Shown here: positions 22,401 to 29,055 of the stretch, piece after piece
Numbering within the stretch: position 1 is the stretch's first letter
Layout: every line of letters starts with the position of its first letter
From: Epinephelus fuscoguttatus
Lineage: Eukaryota > Chordata > Actinopteri > Perciformes > Serranidae
Length of the DNA: 64,000 nucleotides
Direction of reading: 5' to 3'
NCBI RefSeq assembly: GCF_011397635.1
Contig: NC_064759.1
Location: 11,986,428-12,050,427, forward strand
Notes under the pieces: model-generated
Seen by the model: the letters and a program-made list of their open reading frames with translations, nothing else
Databases searched by the model: none
Told to the model about the DNA's origin: nothing
Program-made: the position numbers and the translations under genes

Positions 22401-24116
22401 TCTGTAGTCATCTCGAGTCTCTGTAGTCATCTTGAGTCTCTCTGTAGTCATCTCAAGTCTCTGTAGTCATCTTGAGTCATCTCGAGTCTCTGTAGTCATC
22501 TCAAGTCTCTGTAGTCATCTTGAGTCTCTTTGTAATATTTTTAAGTCTCTTTGTAGTCATCTTGAGTCTCTCTGTAGTCATCTCAAGTCTCTGTAGTCAA
22601 TCTTGAGTCTCTTTGTAATATTTTTAAGTCTCTTTGTAGTCATCTCAAGTCTCTGTAGTCAATCTTGAGTCTCTTTGTAATATTTTTAAGTCTCTCTGTA
22701 GTCATCTTGAGTCTCTGTAGTCATCTCAAGTCTCTGTAGTCAATCTTGAGTCTCTTTGTAATATTTTTAAGTCTCTCTGTAGTCATCTTGAGTCTCTGTA
22801 GTCATCTTGAGTCTCTTTGTAGTCATCTCGAGTCTCTCTGTAGTCATCTTGAGTCTCTGTAGTCATCTTGAGTATCTCTGTAATCTTTTTAAGTCTCTTT
22901 GTAGTCATCTTGAGTCTCTCTGTAGTCATTTTGTGTCTCTTTCTAATCATTTTGTGTCTCTTTGTAATCTTTTTGATTCTCTTTGTAGTCATCTTGAGTC
23001 TCTGTAGCCATCTTGAGTTTCTCTGTAGTCATCCTGAGTCTCTTTGTAGCCATCTTGAGCATCTTTGTAATATTTTCAAGTCTCTTTGTAGCCATCTTGA
23101 GTCTCTGTAGCCATCTTGAGTCTCTCTGTAGTCATCCTGAGTCTCTTTGTAGCCATCTTGAGTATCTTTGTAATATTTTAAAGTCTCTTTGTAGTCATCT
23201 TGAGTCTCTCTGTAGTCATTTAGTGTTTTTGTAATCTTTTTGCATCTCTTTGTAGTTATCTTGAGTCTCTTTTAGCTATTTTGAGTCTCTTTATAATCAT
23301 TTTGAGTCTCTTTGTAGTCACCGTGAGTCTCTTTTTAGTCATTTGTGTATCTTTGTAGTCATCTTAAGTCTTTTTTTTTCTTCTTTTTTGTCTCTTTCTA
23401 GTCACCATGAATTTCTTTGTAGTCATTTTGAGTCTCTTTGTAGTCATCTTGAGCCTCTTCATGGTCACCTAGAGTCTTTTTGTAGTCATGTTTTGTCTCT
23501 TTGTAGTCATCTTGAGTCTCTTTGTAATAATTTGTTTCTCTTTGTAGTCATCTTGAGTCTCTTTGTAATAATTTGTTTCTCTTTGTAGTCATCTTGACTC
23601 TCTTTGCAGTCATTTGTTTATCTTTGTAGTCGTCTTAAGTCTCTTTGTAGCTATTTTGTGTCTCTTTGTAGTCACCATGAATTTCTTTGTAGTCATTTTG
23701 AGTCGCTTTGTAGTTATCTTGAGTCTCTTTATGGTCATCTTGAGTCACTTTGTAGTCATTTGCATATCCTTCTAGTCATCTTTAGTGTCTTTGTAGTCAT
23801 CTTGAGTCACTTTGGTGTTGTTTGTAACATTTTGTAGGTGAAGGCGAGGGGGCCCCTGGGCCTGCACCTGGTAGGCCCATTCAGTATTCCATCCATGCAC
23901 ACAAGCACTTCCTACACATCAATACTGTCCCATAAACTATTCATTAAATCTAAGCATTAATCCACACTGACTGTTTCACACACACTTTAACGGCGTAATG
24001 TATTTGTGCATTTACTATGAATATGTATTGAAGGACAGGAGCAGCAGTTGGCAGTATTATGTACTCACAATGCTGAGCAGGAGTGGGAGCAACAACAGAT
24101 GCATCATGGGTGTCAT
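4395..24116 (-). CDS. cdh17: Cadherin-17 (LI-cadherin), seven-repeat cadherin; whole coding span
   Basis: Calcium-dependent cell-cell adhesion protein of the 7D cadherin group (CDH16/CDH17), which in vertebrates acts at lateral membranes of gut and kidney-duct epithelia. Eighteen coding exons join in frame to 865 aa (human CDH17 is 832). Order: signal peptide (1-16), EC1 ending at LDVNNNAPYF, EC2 ending at QNLWVNPGP without the usual DxNDN, EC3 ending EDVNDNAPV, EC4 ending IDVNNEMPLF, EC5 ending TDVDEVPEF, EC6 ending LDVNDNIPKL, EC7, a Cys-rich stem (VCNCTELGYC), a membrane span (about 826-845) and a 20-residue tail with no catenin-binding region. The segment GDTRGWL in EC6 and the QNLWV motif match CDH17. 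Position next to gem matches human. Oddities: an extra exon in EC2 and EGD instead of RGD in EC6. CDH16 is the main alternative; EC6/EC7 motifs and synteny favour CDH17. Confidence 0.92.
5315..5637. mobile_element. Short non-autonomous hAT-type element
   Basis: 323 bp starting TAGGGATGAAT and ending GTGCATCCCTA (inverted ends). It is flanked on both sides by the exact 8-bp duplication CATTTGAT (5307-5314 and 5638-5645), the hAT signature. No coding capacity. Confidence 0.85.
6040..6375 (+). repeat. Retroelement-like dispersed repeat
   Basis: Pyrimidine-rich sequence with TTTGTATTTAAG (TATA-like), then TCAATAAAAGG and TCTCCTGTGTTTGGGTC. The layout resembles a solo LTR or promoter/poly(A) segment and is similar in style to 36040-36545. 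The edges and class are guesses. Confidence 0.35.
6540..6656 (-). CDS. cdh17: cdh17 exon 17 (Cys-rich stem, start of membrane span)
   Basis: Residues 799-838. Four cysteines follow EC7 (CNCTELGYC … GFC), with an N-glycosylation site N-C-T, and PTIGILAGVLGF begins the span. Acceptor ACCAG, donor GTAAGT. Confidence 0.88.
6843..7073 (+). repeat. tRNA-derived SINE in cdh17 intron 16
   Basis: A tRNA-like head (GTGGCTCAGGGCGTAGAGCG, B-box-like GGTTTGATCTC) is followed by the body and a tail ending AAAGCACTGTATAAACACAG ACCATTTACC. I recognise this as a common fish SINE layout. The B box has drifted from GGTTCGATTCC. Confidence 0.7.
7074..8943 (-). other. cdh17: Rest of cdh17 intron 16
   Basis: AT-rich in the first half, including an AAAT run near 7783-7803. 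I see no exon, and frames here are short and unsupported. Confidence 0.6.
8944..9054 (-). CDS. cdh17: cdh17 exon 16 (second half of EC7)
   Basis: Residues 762-799, reading GTSARLTLKK … NIKDNAGMG, which aligns with human GTHARLSTRH … IRINDGG. The acceptor CGCAG at 9055-9056 was chosen because a later AG would give an immediate stop. Confidence 0.85.
9146..9370 (-). CDS. cdh17: cdh17 exon 15 (end of EC6, first half of EC7)
   Basis: Residues 687-762. Contains the EC6/EC7 linker VWLLDVNDNIPKL and FTFAFAHGKKSPNWDLKSIDG, matching human FTFSLGSGS…NDWEVSKING. Acceptor TGAAG, donor GTACGC. Confidence 0.9.
9764..10622. mobile_element. Fold-back (long inverted repeat) element in cdh17 intron 14
   Basis: The left arm (about 9764-10055) and right arm (about 10385-10622) are diverged reverse complements: AAGGGTAACTTCTGTATTTT at one end, AAGGGCAACATCAGTATTTT reading inward from the other, then shared blocks (CTGCAATGTAATCCC / CTGCAATTTAATCCC). 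A second copy is at 55535-56284 and a lone arm at 47890-48180. The middle (about 10195-10330) looks like another repeat inserted inside (ATGTTTCAGTCATGGACC). No protein coding. Confidence 0.65.
11195..11325 (-). CDS. cdh17: cdh17 exon 14 (EC6 core)
   Basis: Residues 643-687: FKLEGDTRGWLEINEATGEI, then KLDRETVETFKV. Human has SLRGDTRGWLKI here, so the RGD is EGD (647-649). Acceptor TGCAG, donor GTGAGA. Confidence 0.92.
11326..12709 (-). other. cdh17: cdh17 intron 13
   Basis: About 1.4 kb. 12015-12575 looks like an old MITE-type repeat: the left end GAAGGGGATAGTTCTGATTT and the reverse complement of the right end (AAAGGGCGAGTCCATTTTT) are similar. No target duplication confirmed. Confidence 0.5.
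12710..12954 (-). CDS. cdh17: cdh17 exon 13 (end of EC5, start of EC6)
   Basis: Residues 562-643: PLDFE…FKLQIDARNPEPL, linker LTDVDEVPEFSLDIHDVTVPE, KDPEGKEI. Matches human PLDFE … AENPEPL … VTDVNEAPQF. Acceptor AACAG, donor GTAGCA. Confidence 0.9.
12955..14302 (-). other. cdh17: cdh17 intron 12, repeat-rich
   Basis: A repeat-like block from about 13240 (GGCCTTGACACATCAAGCCG) and a second from about 13810 to 14190 (AAAGGTGCAGTATGTCAAAT … TAGAGCCAGTGT) resemble dispersed percomorph MITE-type families. Termini not placed. No gene. Confidence 0.45.
14303..14491 (-). CDS. cdh17: cdh17 exon 12 (start of EC5)
   Basis: Residues 499-561: YGSHTLAEDTAVGHTVLTIR ATDADDPESGSS, matching human YGNLTLAEDTNIGSTILTIQATDADEP. 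Includes the LAED calcium-site element. Donor GTACAG. Confidence 0.92.
14573..14637 (-). CDS. cdh17: cdh17 exon 11 (EC4/EC5 linker)
   Basis: Residues 477-498: ECKVVVKVIDVNNEMPLFEKN, the DVNNE linker. The acceptor is the second AG of AGCACAG; using the first shifts the frame into a stop. Donor GTGAGT. Confidence 0.85.
14726..14935 (-). CDS. cdh17: cdh17 exon 10 (EC4)
   Basis: Residues 407-477: GQLLAHDDDQEGTLNSQL … FAIDGDSGRIQAL … YNLNVRVNDPG. Acceptor TTCCAG, donor GTAACA. Confidence 0.9.
15084..15308 (-). mobile_element. LINE 3' fragment in cdh17 intron 9
   Basis: The minus strand encodes VFRARPTGRRPRCRPRTRWR followed by DYISLLAWEHLGVPQVELKA, the C-terminal end found in many fish non-LTR retrotransposon proteins. 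It is followed by CCATCCATCCATCC at 15056-15070, the usual 3' tail. Heavily 5'-truncated. Confidence 0.75.
15309..15894 (-). other. cdh17: Rest of cdh17 intron 9
   Basis: No feature recognised. Confidence 0.6.
15895..16045 (-). CDS. cdh17: cdh17 exon 9 (EC3/EC4 linker)
   Basis: Residues 357-407: YILVVFAVDNDDKQVDPPME … VEDVNDNAPVCAKEE then SVFEVQEDEPVG, with canonical DVNDNAP. Acceptor TTTCAG, donor GTAAGA. Confidence 0.93.
16146..16277 (-). CDS. cdh17: cdh17 exon 8 (EC3)
   Basis: Residues 313-356: QSNDPSAIYKL … FPFQITEDGRILLTEELDRE, the LDRE calcium motif. Matches human RWNDPGAQYSL … FPFSIDQEGDIYVTQPLDRE. Confidence 0.92.
16384..16589 (-). CDS. cdh17: cdh17 exon 7 (rest of EC2, start of EC3)
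   Basis: Residues 244-312: PLEDPDYTLSVRVQDLGGAL … QQNLWVNPGPITIREHLKE, matching human NPSYNLVISVKDMGG … TENIWKAPKP. The EC2/EC3 linker lacks DxNDN, as in human. Confidence 0.9.
16590..17367 (-). other. cdh17: cdh17 intron 6
   Basis: Contains two AAAT microsatellite stretches (about 16728-16756 and 16800-16818) inside a locally duplicated segment of about 80 bp (…AATAATATT(G/A)ATAA(G/A)TCAG…), then unremarkable sequence and a T run at 17341-17352. Confidence 0.6.
17368..17520 (-). CDS. cdh17: cdh17 exon 6: extra 51-codon segment in EC2
   Basis: Residues 193-244, containing KAREGIRYGKGEDQSID and FSDYCPVQNVPYEDNPFFTC (Cys224 and Cys239). The phase is 1-1, so the exon could be skipped without breaking the frame. 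Human CDH17 has no matching segment: its EC2 goes from ISLTREG directly to the NPSYNLV region. Splice sites are good (TTTTTTAACAG; GTTTGT) and the frame is open through both junctions, so it is very likely coding. Confidence 0.85.
17521..17841 (-). other. cdh17: cdh17 intron 5
   Basis: About 320 bases with no recognised feature. Confidence 0.6.
17842..18000 (-). CDS. cdh17: cdh17 exon 5 (EC2 start)
   Basis: Residues 140-193: VPFTRVFALDRDDPQTPNAQ LSYSLV … FQIDPNTGEISTTEAG, matching human FLYVNATDLDDPATPNGQLYY … FQINNKTGAISL. Acceptor TTCAAG, donor GTAATA. Confidence 0.93.
18001..20077 (-). other. cdh17: cdh17 intron 4
   Basis: About 2.1 kb. A GC-richer block at 18900-19260 stands out from its AT-rich surroundings and may be an old repeat, but I cannot name it. 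No exon seen. Confidence 0.5.
20078..20213 (-). CDS. cdh17: cdh17 exon 4 (EC1/EC2 linker)
   Basis: Residues 95-140: PVYVTINVLDVNNNAPYFNQ then SDYTALVRENNPAG, with an N-Q-S glycosylation site. Aligns with human PVPITIEVKDINDNRPTF. Acceptor ATCCAG, donor GTGTGT. Confidence 0.93.
20332..20469 (-). CDS. cdh17: cdh17 exon 3 (EC1)
   Basis: Residues 49-94: FQVTHAGVNNFRLNGEGKDD IRISKDGWLFLEKPLDWSRE, with PLDWSRE in the place of LDRE. Acceptor CTACAG, donor GTAACA. Confidence 0.9.
20680..20890 (-). mobile_element. LINE (L2/CR1-type) ORF2 C-terminal fragment in cdh17 intron 2
   Basis: The minus strand reads SLRSADLRLLAVPCSRLKLR then GDCAFVLSAPKQWNSIPIPI RSASS … FKSRLKTYFYSLAF, the usual end of L2/CR1-type reverse-transcriptase proteins (RGDRAF…APKLWNSLP…FKSxLKTHFYxLAF). 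Strongly 5'-truncated remnant. Confidence 0.8.
21187..21282 (-). CDS. cdh17: cdh17 exon 2 (mature N-terminus)
   Basis: Residues 17-48: AGGKDLEEKKGPFQNTELDV PEGTPVPYPMYQ, the start of the mature protein and EC1 (human has PLKPMTFSIYEGQEPSQIIFQF). Acceptor GATAG, donor GTAGTA. Confidence 0.85.
21667..23815. repeat. Large minisatellite in cdh17 intron 1
   Basis: About 2.15 kb of 19- and 21-base units, GAGTCTCTGTAGTCATCTY and GAGTCTCT(C/T)TGTAGTCATCTY, roughly 100 copies. The left part (to about 22480) is nearly uniform, with CTCGAG or CTTGAG at unit joins. Toward 23800 the units decay and include variants such as TTTGTAATATTTTTAAGTCT. Long stop-free frames here (LCSHLES repeated) are a by-product of the repeat. 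Confidence 0.95.
23824..23896 (+). repeat. Non-repetitive tail after the minisatellite, shared with 24974-25049
   Basis: GTAACATTTT, then GGGGGCCCCTGGGCCTGCAC and ATTCCATCCATG, similar to the downstream block at 24974-25049. This suggests both belong to one dispersed repeat type whose body is made of tandem units. Confidence 0.55.
24069..24116 (-). CDS. cdh17: cdh17 exon 1 (start codon and signal peptide)
   Basis: ATG at 24116-24114; MTPMMHLLLLPLLLSI is a compact hydrophobic signal peptide. Donor GTGAGTAC. Nine more transcribed bases (24117-24125) probably follow a CCCAG acceptor, so a noncoding exon lies upstream. Confidence 0.85.
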
Positions 24117-24127
24117 GATCACAGTCT

Positions 24128-26018
24128 GGGAAGGAAGGGGAGAAGAGGAGTAGGAGATATGGGGGATAGGATTATATACAGTGGTGAGGGAAAAAACAGG
24201 AGGTTGAGGAGGCAGAGAGGTGACATGAAGAGGAGGATTTAAGTAACACGGTTAAAATTTACAGAGCATAATATTCACTGTGATCTGCTGTTAAATTCAC
24301 ATCTCACACTTGTAGGAATAATGGAAACTGATGTTGTCCAGAAACAATTAACCGCAGTGTGCCTCACTCTGTTCAGCACACCGAGTTATTGATTCATAAA
24401 GACAAAGTAAATCTGTCCTTGGATATCCACACATGTACATGCTATCTCTACGTGTGTGGCACCACCTACACAACCATGTGAACTACCCACCTCGGCACAC
24501 GGGAGAAACTGAAAGTCAGAGCTTACTCGCAACGCACGACTCGAGCAATTTTCACAGTGGGTGTCAATATGACGCAGGTGGCCAAAGGTCATTATGGAGT
24601 GTTTAACCTTAGCGACTTTACAGCAGCCTCAGAGTGACATAACAGCCTTCACTGTGTGTTTGTGTGTGCGGGTGTGGCTTTTTTGTAAAAAGAATTGACA
24701 CGTTTTACTGTCTCTCTGCGTGGTCAGATTATAAGACAAAGTCCCCACCACCTCTCCTACGCTGGGGCAAGACACAGACACTGTGTTTTTGCCTCTATTT
24801 TGTTGTTGTTTTTCATCTTTTTGCAGTCATAATGCAAAATGATGCAATTTCTTTCTGCATTTTTGTGGTTTTGTGTCTCTTTGCAGTTGTTTTGTATCTT
24901 TTTTGAAGTTCCTTTGCACCTCTTTGTGGTCATTTATGCCTATTCCCGGTCAGTACATTATACAATAATTTGAGTAACATTTTGGGGATGACAGCCAAGG
25001 GGGGCCCTGACACTTTGGGCCACAGGGCCTGTGCAGTAATCCATCCATGTCTCTCTGACATCCAAAAGTTACATATGAAGTTTAAATGATAATTTCATGT
25101 CATACAGTGTGTCTCAAAGAAGCTGTGAACCCAGATGGAGTTAACTTACTCTAACACCAGTTTGAGTTATGACAGAAAAAAGTATTCATCATTATCAAAC
25201 AAGACTAACATAACATGCATAATTGTGCTTAGCAAATATATCTAGGGTGTATTGATAAATGACCACGTTCGAGATCTGTCAACTTGTAAAGTGCAGGTGA
25301 GAGAGAAGGCTGCCGCAAGAAAGTGAAGGTGACATTGAGTCGTGGCCAATGACCTTTTTGTAGCACAGCACACTTTTAATGTCACCGCCCCGGTCACACT
25401 CCTAATGAACAGGACTTTAACTCTTCTTTGATTTAATTATTATTTAATTAACTTTAATTTGTATGCTTGTCTACATGTTGACCACTACTTCTGCTGACTG
25501 CCATATTTTACTTTTTAGAAAAGCCCACTTTGATTTATCTGACTTTCAGTGAGGAAAATATTCTGTTAATTGAAATTGTCACTGTATTTGCTCAACAAAA
25601 CTTTGATGGACAAAGTGGCAAAGCTTTAATGACTTGACTGTTGCAGGCCCTAGCTTTCTTCCTTTAGCACAATGACTGTATGACCTCTGTCAGTCTACAT
25701 TTCAGCTGCTATGACACCAAATCTAGTGTCCCACACATACACTAATATCCCCCCAAAGCTCGGCTCTGGCAACAACCCAGGAAGCCACAAAGAAGCAGAG
25801 GTCAATTGTCAGATATGCCAACACCAGACGCAAAGGCCCTGTCAAAGTCAAGTGAAGATCACAGCACTTCTTTAACAAACTAAAAGCATCCGACACATCA
25901 AATTCAGCCTGTTAAAAAGCAACAGAAGCAGTCCAGTTGAGTGTCCTACTCACACCCCAAAATCTACTCCAAATACTCAACATGCCCAAAGCTGGGAGAC
26001 AAAAGAGCGAGGAGACTT
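24128..26018 (-). other. cdh17: Inferred cdh17 5' UTR intron
   Basis: About 1.9 kb between the start-codon exon and an inferred noncoding exon. It contains the diverged repeat copy at 24796-25049; otherwise nothing recognised. Confidence 0.5.
24796..25049 (+). repeat. Second, decayed copy of the tandem-unit repeat family
   Basis: About six degenerate TGTCTCTTTGCAGTTGTTTT-like units, then GTAACATTTTGGGGATG, GGGGGGCCCTGACACTTTGG and AATCCATCCATG. Same order as the large minisatellite and its tail at 23824-23896. Confidence 0.55.
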
Positions 26019-26020
26019 AC

Positions 26021-26092
26021 CTTGGCGGAGAGATCGAACGAGTCACTCCTCAGACCTCAGAGTGATCTGAGCAGCCCCATCCTGTCTGGTCA
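26021..26092 (-). other. cdh17: Candidate noncoding first exon of cdh17
   Basis: A good donor (CAAG|GTAAGT on the minus strand, at 26019-26020) lies upstream of the start-codon exon. The 5' edge is unknown, so the high coordinate is a guess bounded by the motif cluster at 26096. Confidence 0.45.
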
Positions 26093-26095
26093 AAC

Positions 26096-26140
26096 GTTAA
26101 CCAGGTGTTAACCAGCAATGTTTTATTGGATCTAATGATT
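26096..26140 (-). promoter_or_regulatory. cdh17: Candidate cdh17 promoter: HNF1-like half sites and a CDX-like site
   Basis: Two GTTAACC motifs (26096-26102, 26107-26113) match HNF1 half sites. TTTTATTG (26121-26128) matches a CDX-type site and TAATGATT follows at 26133. A CCAAT-type motif is near 26171. HNF1-alpha and CDX2 are known activators of mammalian CDH17. Inference from motifs only. Confidence 0.4.
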
Positions 26141-26179
26141 GTCTAATCACCCTGCCCTCATGTGGAGTTAGCCAATGGG

Positions 26180-27647
26180 GGCGTAGCTGAGGAGCAAGAA
26201 GGAGACAGGAAGAACAGAACAATGATACATACAATACTGTGAAAGACAAATCCATTAGCACTTAGTATTAGCCACTGATTTGATATAATGGTTATAGATT
26301 ACAGAGGGTTACAGAGTCCTGTTGGTGGGTTTAAGTTGCCTAACATTACTCACAATAGTACTTTTTAGTCTGCAGGTGTGTTGTTTTGTGAACAAAAAGA
26401 GAAAAACTGAAGCAAAAGTAATAAATAATGGGGGGAAATTTCTTTAGGAATCTGCTGTTCAGCGTTAGAGTTTCTAATTTCCCCTCAGACTTTGACCTCT
26501 GCACCTCTGCACCGTTTCCTGTCAGATTTTCCATTGCTAGCAGTGCCTGATAAGGAGTTGTGTGTAGACAATAGGACCAACAGATTACACTAACAATGCA
26601 ATGCATCATAAGAATGCAAACCCACAGGGTCATCTGGTGTTATTCAGCGGGTCAAGGCACCTACTATAAAACTGTTAAATAGCAGGTTTGATTCCAGCTC
26701 ATGGCCTTGACTCTCGCTGAACTTTTCCACCTCTATAAAAGTGTATAAATGAATGCTCAAGAGAAATGCCTCAAAGCTCCTCATTGATTTATGCCTTATC
26801 TATGACCCAACCTCACATATAGCTGTGACTGTCTCCAAAACATCCAAATGCACACCCTGAGCTTTACACGCCGCAGAAAGCTGCTCAGCAACAAGGTAGA
26901 GATTTGTGTGACTCCGCAATTGTAGAAAAGCAGGCTGTGAAGTGAGTCACCATTTCACAGCACTGTTATTTAACCAGAACCTGTGACTGCCGTGTTGATG
27001 GTTCAGCGGATGAAGCCATTAATTCAGATGGAGGTGACTCTGTTATGTAAGGCATGGGTCTGCCTTGTGATAGATATTCTGGGCCAACTTGCACCAACAC
27101 CATCTGCCTGACGCTCCCTGGACCGAACATACAAGCACATACACGCACTTCCCGGGTTCCTCTGAATGTTACCTTGGCAACACATCTACTGCTTTTCTGA
27201 CAAAACGGAGTTTGGGATCTGAGCAGGCGGTGTCTGAGCAGGATGTTCGGTGTCACACTGTGACCCAAATCTCTGATCAGTCCCTGAGCAGTCAGATCAC
27301 TGCACTCAATCATCTGTCTCTCTCTCTCTCGCACACACACACTCACACACACATACAGGGGGACTAATTTTGTTTCTGAAAGTTCAGCTTTAATGTCACC
27401 TGACTCATCTTTTGTCAGCTCAGTTGTGTAAGTGTGTCCCTTTTGTGTCAAAGTTGAGTCACCCATCGTATTTTCTCATCGGTAAGGTTGAGATGACAGA
27501 CCATAGGTGGAAATTTCAGGGTGGTGGGGGTGGAGGGGACACGTCCCCCTCACGATGTAGGACATGTGCATTAGCCAACCCTCCTACAATAAAAACATGA
27601 AAGTAGCAGAGGATTTACTTTGACAAAATCACAGAGATTCATACAGT
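26180..27647. other. Intergenic between cdh17 and gem; no gene seen
   Basis: Unique-looking sequence with a TC/CA microsatellite at 27317-27353. Open frames (for example 26966-27466 on the minus strand) show no domain or splice context. Confidence 0.55.
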
Positions 27648-27977
27648 CATTATCCGTACCTGCTTGTCCTATTTAGGATCACAAGGGGCTGGAGCCTATC
27701 CCAGCTGACTTTGGAGACTGGAGGCGTGGTATACCCTGGACAGGTCCCTGACTATCACAGGGCTGACACATAGAGACAGACAACCATTCACGCTCACGCA
27801 ATTACATCTACGGGCAATTTAAAGTCACCAGTTAACCGAACTTGCACGTCTTTGGGCTGTGGAAGAAGCTGGAGAACCCACACTGACACAGAAGGGCCCC
27901 AACCGGCCGGCAAGTTTGAACCAGGAACCCTCCTGTTGTGAGATGACAATGCTAAAAACTGCACCACGGTGCTGCCC
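27648..27977 (-). repeat. SINE-like dispersed repeat
   Basis: Read on the minus strand: GGGCAGCACCGTGGTGCAG, B-box-like GGTTCAAACTT, then GGAGAACCC…, TTTAAATTGCCC and GCTGGGATAGGCTCCAGCCC. This is an abundant fish retroposon layout, with other copies at 31757-32005 and 40605-40904. Confidence 0.7.
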
Positions 27978-28158
27978 AAAATAAAGGCATGTACACCATA
28001 AATTGATGCAGAAAAGGCACAAAATGGTGCATAAAAAAAATCACCAGAATGCAGTAAATTAACCTCCCCATGTGTCCCCTGTCATGCAGAGACCAAACCT
28101 ACTCCCATGTGACAGACAAAAGCCACAATTTTTTAATCTCAAAACTGGATGATGTCAC

Positions 28159-28164
28159 TTTATT
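28159..28164 (-). promoter_or_regulatory. gem: Candidate gem poly(A) signal
   Basis: AATAAA on the minus strand 608 bases after the gem stop, giving a 3' UTR of about 0.6 kb. No other AATAAA lies closer except near 28225. Confidence 0.5.
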
Positions 28165-28771
28165 TCAATAAGCAACACTGAAACATACAAGTAGCAAAAT
28201 ACAATACATTATATCAATCTGTTTTTTATTTACAGTAAGTGCAAAACACAACAAGTTATAAATAAATTTAAAGTAACAACAAAATGATCATCGCAAATCA
28301 TCATAATTCATCATCAACAGCTTACAACTGGTTATGTTAGCACTTGGGGAATTGACAGACCACACATTTGGCAAAAGGACAAGGAAAGTGAGGAGACAGG
28401 AGAGAAGAGGCTAATATTAATGTAACACAAAAATGTCCTTCTCTCAGTTTCCATCAGTTGATCACTAACTTCCAACATTTATGACACAAGATGCTTCATT
28501 TGCAGATTGTCCAGTCCATTACAGAGGCTGACAAACTGAGCTCAGTCCACTCTGTCTGCTTTAGACTGCAACACATGGATGGCAGTGCAGAAACGTTGCA
28601 AACACCTCTCATGTGCACCATGCTGGCTCAGTGTGAACACAGGACTGAGGCTTGAACCGTTTAGCCCTTCAGAACGAGGCTTCCCTCCAGCCCATGTTCA
28701 GATGCTCTGATCTCCAGTTCACCTGCTCAAAGGTTTGTTGCAGGGTTAAAAAACAGGAGTCTGTCAGGCTC

Positions 28772-29055
28772 CTACAGCACAGAGAGATCATGACAGGACT
28801 TTGATTTCAGCCAGAATGCCACACTGGGATTGTTCTTTGCCACCACCTTGTCCAGGAAGCGTTTGGCCTTCATAGGGAGGCTCTCTCGGCGTGCACTACA
28901 GCTTGTGTGCCTGCGACGCTTGTTGGCTTCCTTGGAGTCTCTGCGTAGACGCAGCTGTCGCACTATTCCGTGGAAAGCCTCCCAGACGTTGTGCTGCATG
29001 GCGGCTGAGGTTTCGATGAACTTGCAGTCAAACACAGCAGCACATGCACGACCCT
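28772..29055 (-). CDS. gem: gem exon 4 (G5, C-terminal tail)
   Basis: Residues 213-306: EGRACAAVFDCKFIETSAAM QHNV, then a basic tail (NKRRRH, SARRES, calmodulin-binding-like KAKRFLDKVVAKNN) ending SKSCHDLSVL and TAG at 28774-28772. Acceptor TTTCAG. Confidence 0.95.

Noticed and set aside
21667-22480. CRISPR-like look of evenly spaced repeats
   Set aside because: Units are contiguous with no unique spacers, and the genome is a vertebrate; it is a minisatellite.
22783-23837. Long stop-free frames in the minisatellite (LCSHLESLCSHLES… and KMTTKRLKKITK…)
   Set aside because: They follow directly from translating a 19/21-base tandem repeat in an intron; no splice sites, no domain, different frames on both strands.
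4395-24116. Calling the cadherin CDH16 instead of CDH17
   Set aside because: GDTRGWL, FTF…NDW/NWD…ING/IDG and NLWVNPGP motifs, plus the gem neighbour, fit CDH17; CDH16 maps elsewhere in vertebrates.
26966-27466. 166-codon minus-strand frame between cdh17 and gem
   Set aside because: It runs through a TC/CA microsatellite, has no recognisable domain and no exon-like neighbours.
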